Assembly (NCBI GenBank): GCA_042408445.1
Contig: JBHORC010000023.1
Span: forward strand, 62,001-126,000
Direction: 5' to 3'
Source of the DNA: CF-46 sp042408445
GTDB lineage: Bacteria; Chloroflexota; Limnocylindria; Limnocylindrales; CSP1-4
Length of the DNA stretch: 64,000 nt
Part shown: one piece after another, positions 1 through 8,163 of the stretch
How positions within the stretch are numbered: the first letter of the stretch is position 1
How the letters are laid out: every line of letters starts with the position of its first letter
Notes under the pieces: model-generated
Database searches by the model: none
What the model saw: the letters and a program-made list of their open reading frames with translations, nothing else
Told to the model about the DNA's origin: nothing
Made by a program: the position numbers and the translations under genes

Positions 1-1
1 C

Positions 2-598
2 TCGCGCGGGTCCTCCGTCCTGCCCAACGTGCGAGCGGCGGTTGCCGGCGGAGCCCGCCGGTTCGTCATCGCGACGACGGCCTGGGACGGCGATCGCGAC
101 GAGGTCCAGGCGACCCTCCGACGGTCGGGCGCGGCTGCCGTCGCCGCTCCCAACTTCAGCATCGGCGTCTCACTGTTCGCGCGTCTCGTCGACCAGGCCG
201 CGGTGCTCTTCGGCGCCGTTGAAGGCTTCGAGCCGTACCTCGTCGAGTGGCACCGGCGGACGAAGACGGATCGGCCGTCCGGCACGGCGCGCATGCTCGC
301 GAGCCGGATCGCAGCCGCCACTGACGCCTCCTCGCACAGCCCGGAGCTCGAAGTCGTGTCGGTTCGTGCCGGCTCGTCGCCCGGCATGCATCTCGTCGGG
401 TTCGATGCGGCCGGCGAGACCGTCGAGCTGCGTCTGACCGCCCGTGATCGGTCGGCATACGTCGCCGGGATGCTCGCCGCGGCCGATTGGCTCGCCCGTT
501 CATCGCGGACGCCCGGACTCCATCCGTTCGATCCGGTGGTCGACGAGCTGCTCGCCCGTGGCTCCAGCCCTCGCGAGACGCGCCTAGCCGCGTCGTGA
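2..598 (+). CDS. dapB: 4-hydroxy-tetrahydrodipicolinate reductase, C-terminal part (5' end outside window)
   Basis: The frame is open from base 2, so the gene begins before the window; 198 residues are visible. It reads as the cytosolic NAD(P)H-dependent reductase that follows DapA in diaminopimelate/lysine synthesis. The substrate-binding domain is present: APNFS near nt 146, then EWHRRTKTDRPSGTA from nt 245, matching the family box E-x-H-x3-K-x-D-x-P-S-G-T-A with the catalytic His codon at 251 and Lys at 263. The second His of the E. coli HH pair is Arg here. The Rossmann nucleotide-binding half must lie upstream of the window. The stop is 35 bases before dapA on the same strand, so one operon is likely. 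Confidence 0.93.
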   Translation, partial: SRGSSVLPNVRAAVAGGARRFVIATTAWDGDRDEVQATLRRSGAAAVAAPNFSIGVSLFARLVDQAAVLFGAVEGFEPYLVEWHRRTKTDRPSGTARMLASRIAAATDASSHSPELEVVSVRAGSSPGMHLVGFDAAGETVELRLTARDRSAYVAGMLAAADWLARSSRTPGLHPFDPVVDELLARGSSPRETRLAAS

Positions 599-633
599 CC
601 CGTCCAACCCAGCCCCACTTCGAAGGAGAACCG

Positions 634-1641
634 ATGACTCCCCGACCTGTTCCCGCCGATCGCCCCTGGCTTCGTGGAGCGTTCACCGCGCTCGTCACCC
701 CCTTTGCCGAGGACGGCGCGATCGACGAGGCCGAATTCCGCCGTCTCGTCGCGTGGCAGCTCCTCGCCGGCATCGACGGCCTCGTTCCCGTCGGCACGAC
801 CGGCGAGGCGCCGACGTTGTCCGCGGGCGAGCGGGAGCGACTGATCGCCCTGACGGTCGAGGCAGCCTCCGCGGCGGGTCCGGACCGTCGCGTCCCGGTC
901 ATCGCCGGGACCGGGACGAACGACACGCGGGCGACGATCACGGCGACCCGCCGGGCGGCAGAGCTCGGCGCGGACGCCGCGCTCGTCGTCGTGCCCTACT
1001 ACAACCGGCCGGACGCGCGGATGCTCCGGGCCCACTTCGAGGCCGTTGCCGAGGACGGCGACCTCCCGATCGTCGTCTACAACGTCCCGGGACGAACCGG
1101 CACGAACGTGGACGCGGACACGTTCCTGCGACTCGCCGAGCACCCACGCGTCGTGGCGGTGAAGGAGGCGAGCGGCAACCTCGAGCAGCTCGCCGTGATC
1201 TGCCGGGATCGGCCGCGGGACGTCGCGGTCCTGTCGGGCGACGACGCCGCAACCCTCGCGATCCTCGCGATGGGCGGCGACGGCGTCGTCTCCGTCGCGT
1301 CGAACGAGATCCCGGGCGAGATGGCGTCCCTGTGCGCTGCGGCGATCGACGGGCGATGGGACGACGCGCGGCGGATCCACGAGCGCTGGCTGCCGTTGAT
1401 GCGGGCCAACTTCCAGGGCGCACCGTCGCCCGTGCCCGTGAAGGCGGCGCTCGCCGCGATGGGCCTCGTCGCCTCGGACACGCTCCGGGCGCCGATGCTC
1501 CCGCTGGAGGAGGGGCCGCGGACGCGCCTCCTCGCACTGCTCCGCGATCTGGCGCTCATCGACGGCGGTGGCCGGTTCGCGGTCCGTCCGTCCGCGGCCA
1601 ACGCGGCGGTCCGCCGGGACAGTGCGGAGGCGGTGGCATGA
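634..1641 (+). CDS. dapA: 4-hydroxy-tetrahydrodipicolinate synthase
   Basis: Condenses pyruvate with aspartate semialdehyde, the committed step of the diaminopimelate pathway, in the cytosol. The 335-residue product has the usual TIM-barrel landmarks: GTTGE at 54-58 (pyruvate carboxylate binding), PYYNRP at 121-126, YNVPGRTG from 149 (the catalytic Tyr) and VAVKEASGN with the Schiff-base Lys at about 177. The ATG at 634 is chosen because an AGGAG-like site (GAAGGAGAA, 622-630) lies just before it and because the upstream extension would run into dapB. The C-terminus carries about 30 extra residues compared with the E. coli enzyme. The stop overlaps the dapD start (ATGA at 1638). Confidence 0.97.
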   Translation: MTPRPVPADRPWLRGAFTALVTPFAEDGAIDEAEFRRLVAWQLLAGIDGLVPVGTTGEAPTLSAGERERLIALTVEAASAAGPDRRVPVIAGTGTNDTRATITATRRAAELGADAALVVVPYYNRPDARMLRAHFEAVAEDGDLPIVVYNVPGRTGTNVDADTFLRLAEHPRVVAVKEASGNLEQLAVICRDRPRDVAVLSGDDAATLAILAMGGDGVVSVASNEIPGEMASLCAAAIDGRWDDARRIHERWLPLMRANFQGAPSPVPVKAALAAMGLVASDTLRAPMLPLEEGPRTRLLALLRDLALIDGGGRFAVRPSAANAAVRRDSAEAVA

Positions 1642-2483
1642 CGGCGCTCCAGCACCCCACGCTCGAGCTCGACGTCGCCGCGTCGGGCCGGCGTCGGCCC
1701 GGCCCCAACACCGCCGTGAATGCCTCCGCGATCCTCGACGACCTCGAGACGGGCCGGCTGCGCGCGGCCGAGCCGGACGGCAACGCCCCGGACGGCTGGC
1801 GCGTGCGCCCCGACGTCAAGTCGGCGATCCTCGCGTCCTTCGCCGACCGGACCACGGTCGACTGGACGGCGGGGCCGCTCACCTTCCGGGACCGCGTGGC
1901 GCTCGGGCCACGGGCAGACCTCGCGGGTGGTCCGTGGCGGATTGTCCCCGGCGGGACCGCCGTGCGGCGCGGCGCGCATCTCGCTGACGGCGTCGTGGTG
2001 ATGCCACCCTCGTACATCAACGTCGGGGCGTGGGTGGGCGAGGCGACGATGGTCGACTCGCACGTGCTGGTGGGGTCGTGCGCCCAGATCGGCGCCAGCG
2101 TGCATCTCGCCGCGGGCGTCCTCATCGGCGGCGTGCTCGAACCGCCGGGAGCACGGCCCGTCATCGTCGAGGACGAGGCCTTCGTCGGCGCGGGTGCATG
2201 CCTGCTCGAGGGCGTGCTCGTCGCCCGCCGTGCCGTCATCGCGGCGGGGGTCATCCTCACCGGAACGTCTCGGCTGTACGACGTCGTCGCGGGCCGGGTC
2301 CTGGAGGGTTCGCCGGCGCGGCCGCTCGTCGTTCCGCCCGGGGCCGTCGTCGTCCCCGGCACGCGGGCCATCGAGGGCGCCTTTGCCGCGTCGCACGGAC
2401 TCGCCGCCTCGACGGCCCTGATCGTCAAGCACCGTGACGAGCGGACCGACGCCCGGGTCGCGCTCGAGGAGGCGCTCCGGTGA
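1638..2483 (+). CDS. dapD: tetrahydrodipicolinate N-succinyltransferase (DapD-like)
   Basis: Acyl-CoA-dependent N-acylation of tetrahydrodipicolinate, which places this organism on an acylase branch of lysine synthesis. The 281 residues include a left-handed beta-helix of hexapeptide repeats from about residue 95 to 245 (for example VVVMPPSYINVGAWVGE and IVEDEAFVGAGACLLEG). The latter is typical of DapD, but the acetyl-transferring DapH cannot be fully excluded by eye. The N-terminal 90 residues form the usual helical cap. It overlaps dapA by ATGA and the next gene by GTGA, so translation is probably coupled. No dapC or dapE lies in the window. Confidence 0.9.
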   Translation: MTALQHPTLELDVAASGRRRPGPNTAVNASAILDDLETGRLRAAEPDGNAPDGWRVRPDVKSAILASFADRTTVDWTAGPLTFRDRVALGPRADLAGGPWRIVPGGTAVRRGAHLADGVVVMPPSYINVGAWVGEATMVDSHVLVGSCAQIGASVHLAAGVLIGGVLEPPGARPVIVEDEAFVGAGACLLEGVLVARRAVIAAGVILTGTSRLYDVVAGRVLEGSPARPLVVPPGAVVVPGTRAIEGAFAASHGLAASTALIVKHRDERTDARVALEEALR

Positions 2484-3847
2484 CGCCGGTCGCGACGGGT
2501 GAGGCGCCCGCCGTCGCCTCGATTGGTGGGCCGCAACCCAACCACGAGATCCGCTCGGCGGACGGGCTCGCCGGCCTCGACCCGGCGGAGCTCGCGGCGC
2601 GGTTCGGGACCCCGGCGTACCTGTACGACTTCGACTGCATCGCGCGACGCCAGTCGGCGCTCCGCGCGGCCCTGCCGAAGCGCGTGGACATCGCGTACGC
2701 GGTGAAGGCCAACCCGGCGCTCGCCGTCGTCGACCTGCTCGGGCGGCTCGGCGCAGGTGCCGATGTGGCATCCGCCGGAGAGCTGGCGACGGCCCTCGCG
2801 GCCGGCGTCGATCCCCGCCGGATCGTCATGACCGGCCCCGGCAAGCGGGACGATGAGCTGGCGGCTGCTGTCCGGGCCGGGATCCGCGCCGTCACGGTCG
2901 AGTCGCTGGGAGAGCTGGGCCGCCTCGAGGCGCTCGCCGCTGCCCGGCCGCGGGACGTGGCGCCCGTTCCGGTCATGCTCCGGCTCGCCGTTCGCGCCGA
3001 CGCGGGCTTCGAGCGGACCCGCCTCGTCGGCGATGACGGCGCCGGCAAGTTCGGAATGGACCGCTCCGACGTCCGGGAGGGAGCCGCCCGAATCGCCCGC
3101 TCTCCGCACCTTCGCCTGGTGGGACTGCACGCGTTCGGGGCATCGAACGTCCTCGATGCGGACACGCTGCTCACCCACGCTCGCGCCACCGTTCGGGCGG
3201 CCCGCGAGCTGGCCGCCGAAACGCGCCTCCCGCTCGAGGTCATCGACGTCGGCGGCGGTCTCGGGATCGCCTACGCCGACGGCGAGGAGCCGCTCGACAT
3301 CGATGCGCTCGGCGTCGGATACGCGCGGCTGATCGACGAGCTGGCCGCGGATCCTCTCCTCGCGCGCGCACGCCTGCTCGTCGAGCCGGGCCGCTGGCTG
3401 GTCGGGCCGGCTGGCGCGTACCTGTCGCGGGTCGTCGACCGGAAGGTCGTCAACGGCCGGGAGGTCGCGATCCTGGACGGCGGGATCCATCACGTGCTCC
3501 GGCCCGCGCTGGTTCGCCAGGAGCATCGGCTCGCGGCCTTCCCGGGAGCGTCGACCGCGAACACCGCCGGCCCGGAGGGGCGTTCTCCACGACCCGTCAC
3601 GATCGCCGGACCCCTCTGTTCCGGTCTCGACGTCCTCGCCCGGAACGTCGAGTGCGGCGACCTCGGCGTCGGCGCGCTCGTCGCCATCCTCGATGTTGGC
3701 GCCTATGGCTTCACGGAATCGATAGCGCTCTTCCTGTCGCACCCGATCCCGCCGGAGATCGCGATCCGCGGCGGGCGTGCCGAGGTCATCCGCCCGCGCC
3801 AGGAGCCCGAGGAGTGGCTGCGCCGCCAGGTCGTTCCGCGCTGGTGA
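2480..3847 (+). CDS. PLP-dependent decarboxylase of the fold type III DapDC/ornithine decarboxylase family
   Basis: A 455-residue protein with the PLP lysine in YAVKANP (K76), the glycine loop IDVGGGLGI and EPGRWLVG, all family hallmarks of alanine-racemase-fold decarboxylases. Its position directly after dapD, with a GTGA overlap, suggests diaminopimelate decarboxylation. However, the C-terminal half reads GPLCSGLDVLAR and ILDVGAYGF followed by FLSHP. This resembles the decarboxylases linked to exosortase or ornithine/lysine use more than LysA, whose signature is GPICES plus a Tyr-rich tail. A much more typical LysA sits at 56827-58137. The product may be a second DAP decarboxylase or a decarboxylase for a related basic amino acid; I cannot decide. 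The start is the GTG that overlaps dapD. Confidence 0.85.
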   Translation: MTPVATGEAPAVASIGGPQPNHEIRSADGLAGLDPAELAARFGTPAYLYDFDCIARRQSALRAALPKRVDIAYAVKANPALAVVDLLGRLGAGADVASAGELATALAAGVDPRRIVMTGPGKRDDELAAAVRAGIRAVTVESLGELGRLEALAAARPRDVAPVPVMLRLAVRADAGFERTRLVGDDGAGKFGMDRSDVREGAARIARSPHLRLVGLHAFGASNVLDADTLLTHARATVRAARELAAETRLPLEVIDVGGGLGIAYADGEEPLDIDALGVGYARLIDELAADPLLARARLLVEPGRWLVGPAGAYLSRVVDRKVVNGREVAILDGGIHHVLRPALVRQEHRLAAFPGASTANTAGPEGRSPRPVTIAGPLCSGLDVLARNVECGDLGVGALVAILDVGAYGFTESIALFLSHPIPPEIAIRGGRAEVIRPRQEPEEWLRRQVVPRW

Positions 3848-3922
3848 CCTCGCCCGCCGCGGACGCCGGCCACGCCGCCGACGCCGCGGGCCCCGCCACC
3901 CTCCTCGCGGGGCGACATCGGG

Positions 3923-3928
3923 CACGAT
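3923..3928 (+). promoter_or_regulatory. candidate leaderless -10 (CACGAT)
   Basis: A CACGAT hexamer ends 6 bases before the ATG at 3935, the same geometry as many other genes in this window. It is a weaker match to TANNNT. Confidence 0.4.
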
Positions 3929-3934
3929 CCGGAG

Positions 3935-4453
3935 ATGCGGATCGCCGTCGTCTCGGACACCCACCTGCCGCGGTTCGGGCGAGCCCTGCCTCGCGCCCTC
4001 CGGGACGGGATCCACGCCGCACGAGCCGACCTGATCCTGCATCTCGGCGACTTCACCGGCCCCGAGGTCCCGGAGCTGTTCGAGGCGCTCGGGCCCTTCG
4101 ACGCCGTTGCGGGCAACAACGACGACGAAGGCCTGGTCGCCCGGTTCGGCCGGCGGAAGGTCGTCCAGGTCGGCGCGGTCCGTCTGGGCCTCACCCACGG
4201 CGATCTCGGCGTCGGCCGCACGACACCGCGTCGCGCCGCGAGCGCCTTCGGGCCGGACGAGGTCGAGATCGTCCTCTTCGGCCACAGCCACATCCCGCTC
4301 GTCCAGCGGCTCGACGACGGCCGCTGGCTCGTGAACCCCGGCTCGCCCACGGACCGGCGCCGCCAGCCGCGCTATTCGTGGGCCCAGATCGAGATCGCGT
4401 CGAGGGCCGACATTCGACCGGAGCTCCGCTTCTTCGACGACCGATCTCCCTGA
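3935..4453 (+). CDS. metallophosphoesterase, YfcE/MJ0936 family
   Basis: A 172-residue calcineurin-like phosphodiesterase. All metal-binding motifs are visible in order: SDTH near residue 7, LHLGDF near 36, GNNDD near 60, LTHGD near 87 and GHSH near 117. Full motifs and short length fit the small YfcE-type enzymes, which act on phosphodiesters in vitro; the physiological substrate is not predictable. The ATG at 3935 is favoured because a -10-like hexamer ends 6 bases upstream, and the family begins with M-R/K-I-x-V-x-S-D. It lies 87 bases after the dap cluster and probably has its own promoter. Confidence 0.92.
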   Translation: MRIAVVSDTHLPRFGRALPRALRDGIHAARADLILHLGDFTGPEVPELFEALGPFDAVAGNNDDEGLVARFGRRKVVQVGAVRLGLTHGDLGVGRTTPRRAASAFGPDEVEIVLFGHSHIPLVQRLDDGRWLVNPGSPTDRRRQPRYSWAQIEIASRADIRPELRFFDDRSP

Positions 4454-4549
4454 CGACGGCGATCAGACCGGGTCGTCGCGAGCCGGAACCGGCCGCTTCG
4501 GCGACGATGTCGCCTTCGCCCGCCCAAACCGCATCGTCAGGAGCCGCTG

Positions 4550-5071
4550 GTGGACATCGACCTGTCGCAGATCCTCGCCCCGGATACACCGGTCCTCGAG
4601 ATCGTCATCCGGGGGACGATCGTCTATCTCGCCCTCTTCCTGCTGCTCCGGCTGACCGGCAAACGGCAGACCGGAGGGGTGGGCGTGTCGGACCTGCTCG
4701 TGATCGTGCTGATCGCCGACGCGGCGCAGAACGCCATGGCCGGCCAGTACAACTCGGTCAGCGACGGGATCATCCTGGTCGCGACGATCATCTTCTGGGC
4801 CTACGCCATCGACTGGCTGGGCTACCACGTGCCCCGCGTCGAGCGGTTCGTCCATCCGGACCCGCTGCTCCTCATCGAGAACGGACGCACGCTCCCGAAG
4901 AACCTTCGCTCGGAGCTGCTGACCCACGAGGAGCTGATGTCCGAGCTGCGGGCGCAGGGTGTCGATTCGATCTCCGCCGTGTCTCGCGCCTACCTGGAGG
5001 GCAACGGCCAGCTGACCGTTGTCAAGCAGGACGGGAGCTCCGAGCCGAAGCCCAAGAAGCAGATGGGGTGA
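4550..5071 (+). CDS. DUF421 (YetF/YdfS-like) membrane protein
   Basis: A 173-residue protein with three predicted N-terminal membrane spans (about 15-33, 47-65 and 73-92) and a cytoplasmic domain containing ENGRTLPKNLR and THEELMSELRAQGV. These are typical of DUF421 proteins such as B. subtilis YetF. The biochemical role of the family is not settled; links to spore coat and stress have been reported in Bacillus. The GTG start at 4550 is preceded by CAGGAG (4538-4543) at good spacing. The stop overlaps the next gene (GTGA at 5068), so the two are probably co-translated. Confidence 0.85.
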   Translation: MDIDLSQILAPDTPVLEIVIRGTIVYLALFLLLRLTGKRQTGGVGVSDLLVIVLIADAAQNAMAGQYNSVSDGIILVATIIFWAYAIDWLGYHVPRVERFVHPDPLLLIENGRTLPKNLRSELLTHEELMSELRAQGVDSISAVSRAYLEGNGQLTVVKQDGSSEPKPKKQMG

Positions 5072-5700
5072 CGGACGCCCCTGGCCCCGCGGTCGTCTTC
5101 GATCTCGGCGGCGTCCTCATCGACTGGGATCCCCGCTACCTCTATCGCTCCATCTTCGACGACGAGGCGCGGATGGAGACGTTCCTCGCCACGGTCACGA
5201 CGAGGGAATGGAACCTCGCCCAGGACGCCGGACGGCCCTGGTCGGAGGCCGTCGAGGAGCTCGCAACCCGGTATCCGGAGTGGCGCGACGAAATTCACGC
5301 CTACTGGCAGCGGTGGCCCGAGACGCTCGGTGACGCGATCGAGCCGACCGTCGAGATCCTCGCCGAGCTTCGCGCCGCCGGTGTCCCGCTCTACGCATTG
5401 AGCAACTGGTCCGCGGAAACCTTCTCGTTCGCCGAGGGCCGCTATCCGTTCCTGGCGTGGTTCGCCGGGATCGTTGTCTCCGGCTTCGAGCGGCTCGTGA
5501 AGCCGGACCCGCGGATCTTCCGGGTCCTCCTGGACCGGTACGGGCTCGACGCCGGCGACACGATCTTCGTCGACGACCAGCCGGCGAACGTGGAGGCCGC
5601 GCGCGGCGTCGGGATGCACGCCCTCCGGTTCGTCGACGCGCCGACGCTCCGAGCGGACCTCGCAACGTTCGGGCTCCTGGAGCCGGCCGACGGGTCGTGA
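5068..5700 (+). CDS. HAD-superfamily phosphatase (YihX-like)
   Basis: A 210-residue haloacid dehalogenase-like hydrolase, subclass I. Motif I is FDLGGVLIDWDP (nucleophile D12), motif II is SNWS (S112), motif III is the Lys of RLVKPDP (K145), and motif IV is VDDQPANVEAA (D169/D170). The second acidic residue of the usual DxD is Gly (D-L-G), as in the YihX/epoxide-hydrolase N-terminal group. Substrates of this group are sugar phosphates such as glucose-1-phosphate, but that is inference. The start is the GTG overlapping the DUF421 gene by 4 bases. Confidence 0.9.
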   Translation: MTDAPGPAVVFDLGGVLIDWDPRYLYRSIFDDEARMETFLATVTTREWNLAQDAGRPWSEAVEELATRYPEWRDEIHAYWQRWPETLGDAIEPTVEILAELRAAGVPLYALSNWSAETFSFAEGRYPFLAWFAGIVVSGFERLVKPDPRIFRVLLDRYGLDAGDTIFVDDQPANVEAARGVGMHALRFVDAPTLRADLATFGLLEPADGS

Positions 5701-5717
5701 GCCATGCCGGCGGCTGC

Positions 5718-5723
5718 TATTCT
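5718..5723 (+). promoter_or_regulatory. candidate -10 (TATTCT) of the lipoprotein gene
   Basis: TATTCT lies 33 bases before the TTG start at 5757, leaving a short leader that contains the GAGGAAG ribosome-binding site (5744-5750). Confidence 0.4.
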
Positions 5724-5756
5724 CCCGCCGTCCCGTCGCCCCCGAGGAAGCACCGC

Positions 5757-6599
5757 TTGCGGCTGTCGCGCCGGCCCCCCGGCCACCCTCGTTCGAGTCG
5801 CACCACGCCCGTCGCGCTGATCGGGCTTCTGGCCGTCGTCCTCGTCGCGGTCCTGGGCGGCTGCGACGTCCTGACCGCCCAGGTCACGCCCGTTCCCAGC
5901 CGCGTGTCCCGGACCCCCGAACCGCTTCCGACCGACGAGCCCGCCGAGTCGGACGAGGTGCCGACCCCGAGGCCCGAGGCGTCCGGCGGGGCGCCGGACT
6001 TCGTCGACGGCGCGGACGGATTGAGCGATCTCGACTCGTACCGGGTGGCGGTGGTCAGCACCGGTCTCGTGCCCGCGAGCACCCCGGACGGCAAGGTGTC
6101 GATGACCTCGACGATCATCCAGACCGAGAACCCCGCCGCGCAGTTCACGATGATCGGCGTCGACGGTCTGGACGGGGGCCGTCTCGATGCGATCGTGATC
6201 GGCGATGAGGCGTGGCTGAAGCCCGGCGGCGGTCGCTGGCAGAAGAGTCCCGGCGGCGCCGCGGATTTCGACGCCGCGTTCACCGCGCTGTCGCCGACCG
6301 ACCTCGCAGCCGGGTTCGAGAGCCTCGCGAGCGCGATCGTGAAGATCGGCCCCGAGAAGAAGAATGGCGTCGCGACCGTCCACTACCGGGCGGACTCCGG
6401 CGACGCGGATGCGGCCGCGGCGGGCCTGACCAGCGGGTCGGCGGATCTCTGGCTGGCCCGGAGCGGCGGCTACCTCGTCGCACTCCTCGTCAACGGCGAC
6501 TGGGACATCGACGGCGTGCCCACGCCCGTCACGCTCAGGATCGACGTGACCCACGTGAACGACCGGGCGAACAGGGTGAAGCCGCCCGCCGGAAGTTGA
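5757..6599 (+). CDS. LppX/LprAFG-like lipoprotein
   Basis: A 280-residue exported lipoprotein. After a basic N-terminus there is one hydrophobic stretch (about 18-35) ending in the lipobox LGGC, with the acylated Cys at 36. A Pro/Thr-rich spacer follows (PVPSRVSRTPEPLPTDEP), then a globular domain whose IVIGDEAWLKPGGGRW stretch recalls LppX/LprG lipid-binding lipoproteins. The TTG start is chosen because GAGGAAG sits 6 bases upstream and the longer frame would run inside the HAD gene. Its ligand is unknown; membrane lipid or glycolipid carriage is the family-based guess. Confidence 0.75.
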   Translation: MRLSRRPPGHPRSSRTTPVALIGLLAVVLVAVLGGCDVLTAQVTPVPSRVSRTPEPLPTDEPAESDEVPTPRPEASGGAPDFVDGADGLSDLDSYRVAVVSTGLVPASTPDGKVSMTSTIIQTENPAAQFTMIGVDGLDGGRLDAIVIGDEAWLKPGGGRWQKSPGGAADFDAAFTALSPTDLAAGFESLASAIVKIGPEKKNGVATVHYRADSGDADAAAAGLTSGSADLWLARSGGYLVALLVNGDWDIDGVPTPVTLRIDVTHVNDRANRVKPPAGS

Positions 6600-6626
6600 T
6601 CGCCGGCCGAAACGTCGGCGGGGTGC

Positions 6627-7343
6627 GTGCCGTCGCCCGCTGATCCGGGCAACGCCCACGCTGGTCCGGTGACGCCCAAGACGCAGCGGCCCCTCGATCC
6701 CGTGCCCCTCGATCATCCCGCGCGATCCATCGCTCCGGGCGAGGGCCTCGACCGCGCACGCTTGGTCGCCGTCGGCTGCACCGCCTGCGACCTGTACGCC
6801 CGTGCGACGCAGACGGTCTTCGGCGAGGGTCGCCCGCAGGCGCCGCTCATGCTCGTCGGGGAGCAGCCCGGCGATCGCGAGGATCTCGCGGGCCGCCCGT
6901 TCGTCGGGCCGGCCGGGGCGATGCTCGATCGTGCCCTCGTCGACGCGGGGATCGATCGTGAGCACGTCTTCGTGACGAACGTCGTGAAGCACTTCAAGTG
7001 GAAGCCGACCGCGGGCGGCAAGCGGCGCCTCCACGAGCGGCCGAACCAGGCAGAGATCCGGGCATGCCGGCCGTGGCTGGACCTGGAGACCGAGATCGTC
7101 CGTCCGGAGCTCCTCGTCGCCCTCGGCGCCACCGCTGCGCAGGCCGTGATCGGACGCGACTTCCGGATCACCGAGCAGCGCGGCCAGCTCCTGCCCGCGG
7201 TGAACGGCGGGCCGCGGCTCCTCGCGACGTTCCACCCGTCGGCGATCCTCCGGGCCCGCACGCCGGAGGATCGCGAGCGGATGCTCGCCGCGCTGGTCGG
7301 CGACCTGTCGATCGCGGCGGACGTCATCGCCGGGGCCGCGTGA
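6627..7343 (+). CDS. UdgX-type uracil-DNA glycosylase
   Basis: A 238-residue protein with the full UdgX signature: GEQPGDREDLAGRPFVGP from residue 78, TNVVKHFKW near 117-125, the UdgX-specific loop KRRLH (132-136) and FHPSAIL near 202. In UdgX proteins the His of this loop (H136 here) becomes covalently joined to DNA after uracil is excised. Family 4 enzymes, which are heat-stable Fe-S glycosylases, lack this loop. C51, C54 and C147 are candidate cluster ligands; I do not see a fourth. The GTG at 6627 gives a 45-residue lead-in, and a later GTG at 6669 is an alternative. It acts in base-excision repair. Confidence 0.88.
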   Translation: MPSPADPGNAHAGPVTPKTQRPLDPVPLDHPARSIAPGEGLDRARLVAVGCTACDLYARATQTVFGEGRPQAPLMLVGEQPGDREDLAGRPFVGPAGAMLDRALVDAGIDREHVFVTNVVKHFKWKPTAGGKRRLHERPNQAEIRACRPWLDLETEIVRPELLVALGATAAQAVIGRDFRITEQRGQLLPAVNGGPRLLATFHPSAILRARTPEDRERMLAALVGDLSIAADVIAGAA

Positions 7344-7365
7344 CTGCCCGCGACGGGTTGGCTGG

Positions 7366-7371
7366 TATCGT
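7366..7371 (+). promoter_or_regulatory. leaderless -10 (TATCGT) of lipB
   Basis: TATCGT ends 6 bases before the GTG start at 7378, so transcription would start at or next to the start codon. No Shine-Dalgarno sequence is present. Confidence 0.6.
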
Positions 7372-7377
7372 CCCTTC

Positions 7378-8163
7378 GTGGACCACATCGCCGTTCGGGA
7401 GCGTCTCGCGGGCCCGGACCTCGCCCCGATCGACACCCCGGAGCTCCGGCCGCTGGAGGCGGAGTGGTTCGGCCGGATCGGGTACCGGGACGCGTGGGCG
7501 CTCCAGAAGGACGCCGCCGCCGCGCGCGCCGAGGACCGGATCCCGGACCGCCTGTTCCTCCTCGAGCACGAGCCGGTCCTGACGCTCGGCCGCCAGGCGG
7601 ACGAGTCCCACGTCCGCGCCTCCGCGGACGAGCTGCAGCGACGCGGCATCGAGGTGATCCGTGTCGAACGAGGCGGCGAGGTCACCTACCACGGACCCGG
7701 CCAGCTGGTCGCGTATCCGATCATCGCGCTGTCCCGGCGCGGGCTGATGCTTCGCCCGCTGGTCCGCGCTCTCGAGGCGGCGATGATCGACACGTGCGCT
7801 GCGTTCGGAGTCGCGGCGATTCGCCGCGACGGCCATCCTGGCTGCTGGGTCGACGGCAGCGAGGCCGCGGCCGCCGGACCTGTTGGCCTCGTCCACGCCG
7901 GTCCCGCCCGAAAGATCGGCGCCCTCGGCATCCGCGTGGAGCGAGGGGTCTCGTACCACGGGATCGCCCTGAACGTCGATCCGGACCTCCGTGACTTCGA
8001 GCTCATCGACGCCTGCGGCATGCCCGGCGTGGTGTCGACCTCGATCGCCCGCGAAGCCGGTCGGCCGGACGAACCGCCATCGACGGACGCCGTCGAGCGG
8101 GCGGCCCACGTCTTCGCGACCGCCTTCGCCCACCGGATCGGCGCCGAGCTCGAGCTCTCGTGA
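7378..8163 (+). CDS. lipB: lipoyl(octanoyl) transferase
   Basis: Moves octanoate from acyl carrier protein to lipoyl domains of 2-oxoacid dehydrogenases and the glycine cleavage H protein. The 261 residues contain RGGEVTYHGPGQLVAYPI at 98-115, the catalytic K179 in RKIGALG and the acyl-thioester C213 in DACGM, so the active site is complete. About 25 extra residues precede the family core, and there is a small acidic/Ala insertion near 158-168. The start is GTG with a -10 hexamer 6 bases upstream. It overlaps the following GalT-like gene by GTGA. lipA is not in the window. Confidence 0.96.
   Translation: MDHIAVRERLAGPDLAPIDTPELRPLEAEWFGRIGYRDAWALQKDAAAARAEDRIPDRLFLLEHEPVLTLGRQADESHVRASADELQRRGIEVIRVERGGEVTYHGPGQLVAYPIIALSRRGLMLRPLVRALEAAMIDTCAAFGVAAIRRDGHPGCWVDGSEAAAAGPVGLVHAGPARKIGALGIRVERGVSYHGIALNVDPDLRDFELIDACGMPGVVSTSIAREAGRPDEPPSTDAVERAAHVFATAFAHRIGAELELS

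Noticed and set aside
1556..4291. A 911-codon minus-strand frame opposite dapD and the decarboxylase
   Set aside because: It is antisense to well-supported genes, has no domain, and third-position GC explains its openness.
5200..7700. A 747-codon minus-strand frame opposite the HAD, lipoprotein and UdgX genes
   Set aside because: It opposes three recognised genes and has no family match.
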